Source: Nocardia sp. NRRL S-836 (GTDB taxonomy: Bacteria; Actinomycetota; Actinomycetes; Mycobacteriales; Pseudonocardiaceae). Taken from it: a DNA stretch of 64,000 nt. The notes below the pieces were generated by a model. It was not told the origin of the DNA and made no database searches. It was given only the letters and a program-made list of their open reading frames with translations. Location of the stretch: contig NZ_LGDY01000089.1 in NCBI RefSeq assembly GCF_001279525.1, positions 62,001 through 126,000 of the forward strand. Direction: 5' to 3'. Made by a program: the position numbers and the translations under genes. Positions 59,576 to 64,000 of the stretch are shown piece by piece (position 1 is the stretch's first letter; each line of letters begins with the position of its first letter).

Positions 59576-59968
59576 TTACTGCTCCTCGTCGAAGCGCCGG
59601 CGGAAGCGCTCCTCCATCCGTTCGGAGAACGAGCTGCGGCTGCGCTGCGCGCCCTCTTCCTGCCCGCCCTCGGCGACCTGGTCACCGCGACGCAATGTCG
59701 TCAGGGTGATCAGCACGCCGAAGAACATGAGCAGGAAGCCGAAGACGCTCACGACCGGGATGCTGGCGATCGCGAGCTGCGGGAAGATCACGCCGGCGAT
59801 GAGCGCCGCGACACCGGCCACGAACAACCCGATGCCCTGGACACGACGCCGCTTGGACGGCCGCCGCAGCTTGGCGCCTCGTACGGTGGATGCGAACTTC
59901 GGGTCTTCGGCGTAGAGCGCGCGCTCGATCTGGTCGAGCAGTCGCTGCTCGTGCTCGGAGAGTGGCAT
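59576..59968 (-). CDS. DUF3040 membrane protein
   Basis: A 130-residue protein. The DUF3040 start MPLSEHEQRLLDQIERALYAEDPKFASTVRG is followed by two membrane helices (GIGLFVAGVAALIAGVIF and PVVSVFGFLLMFFGVLITL) and a charged C-terminus (RSSFSERMEERFRRRFDEEQ). GGAGGA precedes the ATG; an upstream frame is not supported. DUF3040 proteins lie near mraZ in many actinobacteria, as here and in mycobacteria, and their function is unknown. Confidence 0.9.
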   Translation of the reverse strand: MPLSEHEQRLLDQIERALYAEDPKFASTVRGAKLRRPSKRRRVQGIGLFVAGVAALIAGVIFPQLAIASIPVVSVFGFLLMFFGVLITLTTLRRGDQVAEGGQEEGAQRSRSSFSERMEERFRRRFDEEQ

Positions 59969-60249
59969 CGTTCCTCCTCCGGCACAGCGGTCGCGGGCGC
60001 CGGGTGTTCGCGGTTGCCGCCGATCCCGGCGGACGGCCCACCCTGGGGACGTCACCCTCCAGGATACGAGCCACGCGCCCCGGCGACTACCCAGTCGGCC
60101 CTCTCATACGGTCGGTTCTGTCACCATCATCCTCCTGGGGCAGTGGTGAGGCCTTCGTGAGGCCTTGCCGGGTCCTTGTGGCCTGCCGTTCACGCCTCGT
60201 TCGGCCACGCGATCCGGGTACGCCATGACCGGTTGGTCGGATCGGGCCC

Positions 60250-60756
60250 ATGACCGAACTGATCGTCAACGGCGGCGCCGAACAGGGCCTGACCGGCTGG
60301 CACACCGTCGCGGGCACCCCGGTGGTGCTGCGCTACGACACCGGGCAGGGGTATCCGGGCCCCGGTGATCCGGGCCCCGCGCAGCGCGGTGCGGCGTTCT
60401 TCGGCGGCGGGGACACACCCCTGAGCACGTTGCGACAGAGGGTGACGCTGCCGGGCCGTCCGTCTCGGTTCGCGGTCTCCGCCTGGCTCGGCGGCTACGC
60501 ATCGCAGCAGGACGGCGCACGCCTGTCGGTGGAGTTCCTCGACGGGGCGGGCACCCCGCGCGGTCTCGTGGTGCTCGGCCCGGTCACCGCGGAGGAACGC
60601 GGCAACCGCACGGGCCTGTTCGAGCGGACCACCTCGGGCACCGTCCCGCCCGGCAGCCGCACCGCCGTGGTGACCCTGCAAATGACCCGTTCCGGTGGCG
60701 GCACGTCCAACGACGGCTACGCGGACAACCTCTCGTTCACGATCGGAGCCCGCTGA
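60250..60756 (+). CDS. Beta-sandwich (carbohydrate-binding-module-like) protein
   Basis: A 168-residue protein of jelly-roll type: ELIVNGGAEQGLTGWHTVAGTPVVLRYD, QRGAAFFGGGDTPLSTLRQRVTLPG, FAVSAWLGGYASQQDGARLSVEFLDGAGTPRG, AVVTLQMTRSGGGTSNDGYADNLSFTIG. The opening LIVNGGAEQGLTGW and closing DGYADNLSF are the usual ends of such CBM/F5-8-type domains. No signal peptide is seen. The stop overlaps the PhoD start by one base (TGATG), so it is the first gene of a two-gene operon. Confidence 0.72.
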   Translation: MTELIVNGGAEQGLTGWHTVAGTPVVLRYDTGQGYPGPGDPGPAQRGAAFFGGGDTPLSTLRQRVTLPGRPSRFAVSAWLGGYASQQDGARLSVEFLDGAGTPRGLVVLGPVTAEERGNRTGLFERTTSGTVPPGSRTAVVTLQMTRSGGGTSNDGYADNLSFTIGAR

Positions 60757-62294
60757 TGTTGAACAGGCGTGACCTCCTGCGCGCCGCCGCTGCCGCGGGC
60801 GCCCTGGGCACGGTGTGGCCGCTGGCGCAGGGCCTGTCCCCGCGGGAAGCCCGTGCCGCCGCCGAACAGCTCGGCGCCTCGTGGGACGCGGCCCCGTTCA
60901 CCCTGGGCGTGGGCTCCGGGGATCCGTTGCCCGACAGCGTGATCCTGTGGACCCGGCTGGCACCGGAACCCCTCGCGTTCGACCAGCCGCTGCCCGACGT
61001 CGTCGAGGTGGAGTGGACCGTCGCCACGGACGCGGCGATGCGCCACCACGTCGCCCGCGGCACCGTCGCGGCCTCGAACCTGTTGGGGCACAGCGTCCAT
61101 GTGCCCGTGCACGGTCTTCGTCCCGGTCGCACGTACCACTACCAGTTCCGCGCCCTCGGCAAGCGCAGCCGCGTCGGCCGCACCCGCACCGCACCCGTGG
61201 GCCCGCTCTCCCGCGTCCGCTTCGCCACCGCAAACTGCCAGGCCTTCCACGACGGCTTCTACGCCGCCCACCACGGCATCGCCCGCGAGAACATCGACTT
61301 CGTCGTGCACCTCGGCGACTACATCTACGAACACGGCCAGGTCGGCGGCCAGCACGTCCGCGACCACGAGGGCCCCGCCGCCCTCACGCTCGCCGACTAC
61401 CGCCGCCGCCACGCCCTGTACAAGGGCGACCCGTCCCTGCGCGACGCCCACGCCGCACACCCGTTCTACCTGACCTGGGACGACCACGAGGTCGCCAACG
61501 ACTACAGCGGCTCCGAGGGCTCCGCCCCCTTCGTGAAACGCCGCGCGGCCGCCTACCAGGCCTGGTACGAACACCTGCCGATCCGCGCCGGCAGCGCACT
61601 GGAACCACAGATCTACCGCCGCCGCCAGTGGGGCGACCTGCTGGACCTGACCGTGCTGGACCTGCGGCAGTACCGCTCCGCGCAGAACCTCGCCACCGGC
61701 ACGATCCTGGGCGCCGAGCAGAAGCGGTGGCTGCTCGACGGCATCTCCGACGCCCGCGAGACGTGGCAGGTCTGGATCAACTCCATCATGCTCTCGCAAC
61801 TGGCACGCCCCGGCGGCGGCTACTACTTCACCGACCAGTGGGACGGCTTCCTGGCCGAACGGCGCGAGGTCCTCGGCCACGTGACCACGACGGGCATGAA
61901 GGACCTCGTGGTCCTGACCGGCGACTGGCACTCGGCGTTCGTCGACGACATCCGCCCGGACTTCGACGACCCGACCTCCCCGGTGATCGGCACCGAGTTC
62001 ACGGCGCACTCCGTGACCTCCGGCGCCTACTCGCCGGAGTGGAACGCGACCAACGGCCCCGTGATGGGCGCGGCGAACCCGCACCTGAAGTACTTCGAGG
62101 GCAACAGGTACGGGTACGACGTCTACGAGGTGACACCGCGGCGGTTCTCCACGCACATGCGGGTGATCGGCGACCGGCGCGACGCCACGTCTCCGGTCTC
62201 GACGCTGACGACGTTCCACGTCGACCGCGGGGTTGCGGGGAGCTACGAGGATCCGGCGACGGCCGGGTCACCGGCGCAGTACCGCAGGGGCTGA
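60756..62294 (+). CDS. PhoD-like alkaline phosphatase/phosphodiesterase
   Basis: A 512-residue enzyme with a twin-arginine signal (RRDLLRAAAAAGALGTVWPLA; cut after AAA-like SPREARAA). The N-terminal Fn-like domain (GVGSGDPLPDSVILWTRLAP) precedes the catalytic domain. Ca/Fe ligands are visible: Cys and Asp in ATANCQAFHDGFY and HLGDYIYEHGQ, then WDDHEVANDYSG, and ILTGDWH-like VVLTGDWHSAFVDDI with the C-terminal AHSVTSGAYSPEWNA. PhoD hydrolyses phosphodiesters or monoesters outside the cell, often under phosphate limitation; no Pho box was identified. Confidence 0.93.
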   Translation: MLNRRDLLRAAAAAGALGTVWPLAQGLSPREARAAAEQLGASWDAAPFTLGVGSGDPLPDSVILWTRLAPEPLAFDQPLPDVVEVEWTVATDAAMRHHVARGTVAASNLLGHSVHVPVHGLRPGRTYHYQFRALGKRSRVGRTRTAPVGPLSRVRFATANCQAFHDGFYAAHHGIARENIDFVVHLGDYIYEHGQVGGQHVRDHEGPAALTLADYRRRHALYKGDPSLRDAHAAHPFYLTWDDHEVANDYSGSEGSAPFVKRRAAAYQAWYEHLPIRAGSALEPQIYRRRQWGDLLDLTVLDLRQYRSAQNLATGTILGAEQKRWLLDGISDARETWQVWINSIMLSQLARPGGGYYFTDQWDGFLAERREVLGHVTTTGMKDLVVLTGDWHSAFVDDIRPDFDDPTSPVIGTEFTAHSVTSGAYSPEWNATNGPVMGAANPHLKYFEGNRYGYDVYEVTPRRFSTHMRVIGDRRDATSPVSTLTTFHVDRGVAGSYEDPATAGSPAQYRRG

Positions 62295-62457
62295 GGCTGA
62301 CAGCCCAAGGAGTGGGCTTCGGGGCTTGGTTTGTGGCGCTGGGCCTGTGAGGCGCGGCCTGTGAGGCTTCGCCTGCGGGGCTTGGCCTGCACTGGCCCAC
62401 AGCCGCAAGCCTTGCGCTTGCAGGCCAGGCGCTCGCGGGCTTGCGTTCCGGACCTGA

Positions 62458-62492
62458 CATTCGCGGACCTGACGGACATGGGCCCGCGAATG
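62458..62492. terminator. Hairpin downstream of phoD
   Basis: CATTCGCGG (62458-62466) pairs exactly with CCGCGAATG (62484-62492), with a short inner CC/GG pairing and a loop of about 12 nt. It lies 163 bp after the PhoD stop, so it may be a late terminator or part of the repeat tract. Confidence 0.45.
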
Positions 62493-62550
62493 CCAGACCG
62501 GGCGCCCACAAACCCGGCACCCCAAACCGAAGCCGCCAACCCGACATCTC

Positions 62551-62590
62551 GCCAACCCGCCAACCCGCCAACCCGCCAACCCGCCAACCC
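62551..62590. repeat. Five exact copies of an 8-bp tandem repeat
   Basis: GCCAACCC is repeated five times without change, then truncated. Unit length 8 shifts frame at each copy, so it could be unstable by slippage. It lies outside any gene I call, so no phase-variation target is evident. Confidence 0.75.
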
Positions 62591-62751
62591 GCCACAGGGT
62601 CACCGCCTGACCTCAGCTCCAACTCTGCGGACTGGCCGATCGGCTGGTTGACCCAGCTGTGCTTGATTCGGCGTTGAGTTCGCCGCCGTGCGTGCTGCAC
62701 ACTGCACTTCTGCCGGTCAGCAGGCAGATCTGGGGGAAGGTCGCTGTACTC

Positions 62752-64000
62752 ATGCGTGTTTCGTTGCGTGCTGCCGCCGCGCTCGCGTTGCTCGTCGCCG
62801 GTTACCTGGGCATGGCCGGCCTGGCCGCCGGGCTCCTCGCCTTCGAGGTCTACTCCCTGATCGAACGCCCAGGCACGGGACTGATGCTCGCCTTCCTCGT
62901 GCTGCCCGCCGTCTCCGTCCTGGTCAAGGCCGTGATCGCGGTGGAACGCCGTGGCGCCACGCCCGGCGCGGTGCCCGGCATCCCCGTGACCGACGCGGAA
63001 CAGCCCGCGCTGTGGGACCTCGTCCGCCGCCTGGCCGCCGACGTCGGCACCCGTCCACCCGACGAGCTCCGCGTCATCGGTGCGGTGCACGCCGGCATCG
63101 CCGAGGACACCCGTCTCCTGGGCCTGCGGGTCCTGCGCCGCCGGATGTTCGTCGGCGCTCCCCTGCTCACGTCACTGACCGAGAAGCAGCTCATCGCCGT
63201 GCTCGCCCACGAGCTCGGCCGCTACGCCACCAGGAACTCGCGGCTCGCCGGCGTCGTCGTCTCCGGCAGGGGAGCCGTGCTGCGCGCCGGAGCGCACCTG
63301 GACGCCGACCGCTGGTTCCAGCGCCAGGTCACGACGCTGTTCCGCGGCCACGCCCGGCTGTTCCTGCGCATCTCCCAGCCGGTCAGCCGGCACCAGGAGC
63401 TCACCGCCGACACCCGCGCGGCCCAGCTGGCCGGCTCCTCCGCCGCTTCGAGCGCGCTGCGCGAGCTGCCCGTGATCGACGCGGCCTGGGACCTCTTCAC
63501 CACCCGCCACCTCACCGTCGCCTGGGAGGCAGGCTACCTGCCCGAGACGTTCTTCGACGGCTTCAGCCGCCTGCGCACCTCCCCCGAACTGCAGGAGGAG
63601 CTGGAGGACGTCCGCCTCCACCCGACGGACCCGGACCGCGGCCCGTACGACTCCCACCCTCCTCTGCTCGACCGCATTGCCACCATCGACGCCCTGGACG
63701 CCACCGCCGAGTCCTGGGGCGACCGCCCGGCGCTGGACCTGCTCGACACCCCGACGCCACTGCTCGAAGCCGCCGTCCTCGACGCCATGGCCCCCGAGGC
63801 GGCCACGAAGGAACGCGTCGACTGGGCCACCCTGCGCCACATCGGTGCCCGCGCCCGCGTCGTCCACGGCACCGAACGCCTCCTCGACGCCGCCGCCGCG
63901 CACATGGCCAAGCCCCCGTCGCTCACGACCGTGCTCGACGCACTGGACGCCGGCAGGCTCATCGACATCGGCCCCGACACCGTCCCCGGCAACCGCGCCG
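62752..64000 (+). CDS. M48-like peptidase with altered zinc motif, truncated by the window
   Basis: The first 416 residues of a membrane protein. Two N-terminal helices (LRAAAALALLVAGYLGMAGLAAGLLAFEV and GLMLAFLVLPAVSVLVKAVIAV) are followed by the M48-like domain: VTDAEQPALWDLVRRLAADVGTRPPDELRV, MFVGAPLLTSLTEKQLIAVLAHELGRYATRNSRLAG and QELTADTRAAQLAG. Helix motif HExxH reads HELGR: His153 and Glu154 are present but the second zinc His (position 157) is Arg. The third ligand Glu in ELTAD is present. Loss of one His should cripple zinc binding. The gene continues past the end of the window. Confidence 0.8.
   Translation, partial: MRVSLRAAAALALLVAGYLGMAGLAAGLLAFEVYSLIERPGTGLMLAFLVLPAVSVLVKAVIAVERRGATPGAVPGIPVTDAEQPALWDLVRRLAADVGTRPPDELRVIGAVHAGIAEDTRLLGLRVLRRRMFVGAPLLTSLTEKQLIAVLAHELGRYATRNSRLAGVVVSGRGAVLRAGAHLDADRWFQRQVTTLFRGHARLFLRISQPVSRHQELTADTRAAQLAGSSAASSALRELPVIDAAWDLFTTRHLTVAWEAGYLPETFFDGFSRLRTSPELQEELEDVRLHPTDPDRGPYDSHPPLLDRIATIDALDATAESWGDRPALDLLDTPTPLLEAAVLDAMAPEAATKERVDWATLRHIGARARVVHGTERLLDAAAAHMAKPPSLTTVLDALDAGRLIDIGPDTVPGNRA

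Larger units (their letters stand above)
62295..62751. other. Repeat-rich intergenic region
   Basis: 457 bp without a gene. It begins with a degenerate run of ~18-20 bp GC-rich units (GGCTTGG, GGGCCTGTGAGGCGCGG, GGCCTGTGAGGCTTCGC, GGGGCTTGGCC) to about 62430. A hairpin follows near 62458-62492 and an exact 8-bp microsatellite at 62551-62590. The last 150 bp before the next ATG hold no clear promoter: a TGGGGGAAGG stretch at 62731-62740 could be the ribosome site. Confidence 0.6.

Noticed and set aside
62551..62590. Repeat-containing protein on the minus strand (WRVGGLAG repeats)
   Set aside because: It is only the translation of the 8-bp microsatellite and has no ribosome site or conserved domain.

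Overview
The window is high-GC chromosomal DNA of an actinomycete. It has an mraZ-ftsZ-divIVA cell-wall/division cluster, Wag31-type DivIVA, SepF and YggT, a long-type ileS under a translational T-box, an F420-type PPOX oxidoreductase, a BsaP/DUF2567-associated biotin locus, and many genes with a -10 box directly before the start codon (leaderless mRNAs). The gene set and protein style suggest Pseudonocardiales (a Lentzea, Saccharothrix or Actinosynnema-like genome), but this is inference from sequence reading, not from a search.

Layout. 1-1.9 kb: end of a nitrilase-family gene, a secreted cupin protein, a PPOX oxidoreductase, a decayed gene remnant, and an ABM-domain monooxygenase behind a SoxR-type operator. 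1.9-6.1 kb: nadA-nadB-nadC (de novo NAD) with a divergent NrtR-like regulator and a shared operator. 6.1-9.6 kb: a Lon-N-domain protein, an MFS transporter plus DUF1445 hydro-lyase pair behind a 17-bp palindrome, and a DUF2567 membrane protein. 9.6-13.1 kb: biotin genes bsaP, bioB, bioD and bioA without bioF, with a small glutaredoxin on the other strand. 13.1-17.7 kb: a P450, an AsnC-HTH/DUF4352-like protein, an unusual inositol-phosphatase-like protein, and a LysR regulator facing a Rossmann-fold protein. 17.8-20.98 kb: rluA-lspA and a class-V aminotransferase behind a SAM riboswitch.

21-27 kb is accessory: a CPA1 antiporter, a secreted M28 aminopeptidase, a large membrane protein with an N-terminal TIR domain, and a TetR/SRPBCC pair with twin operators. 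27-35.5 kb: ileS with its T-box, a DoxX-like protein, two exported/membrane proteins, then divIVA, yggT, sepF, yggS and pgeF. 35.5-54.4 kb is the division and cell-wall (dcw) cluster, all on the minus strand: mraZ-rsmH-ftsL-ftsI, then a break, then murE-murF-mraY-murD-ftsW-murG-murC-ftsQ and ftsZ. The break after ftsI holds a strong terminator, a secreted glycoside-hydrolase-like gene and an opposite-strand universal stress protein. 54.7-59.6 kb: a moxR-DUF58-transglutaminase operon, then DUF3040. 60.2-64 kb: a secreted-type PhoD phosphatase operon and the start of an M48-like peptidase whose zinc motif is broken.

How it fits together. Most of the window is housekeeping: NAD, biotin, peptidoglycan precursor synthesis and septation. 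Much of it shows readable cis-regulation: SoxR, NrtR, MraZ boxes, SAM riboswitch, T-box, and TetR and GntR-like palindromes. The best candidates for something under-described are the two-lobed TIR/membrane protein at 23.7-25.8 kb, the riboswitch-controlled class-V aminotransferase, and the insertion that splits the dcw cluster. I saw no CRISPR array, no tRNA or rRNA gene, and no insertion sequence.
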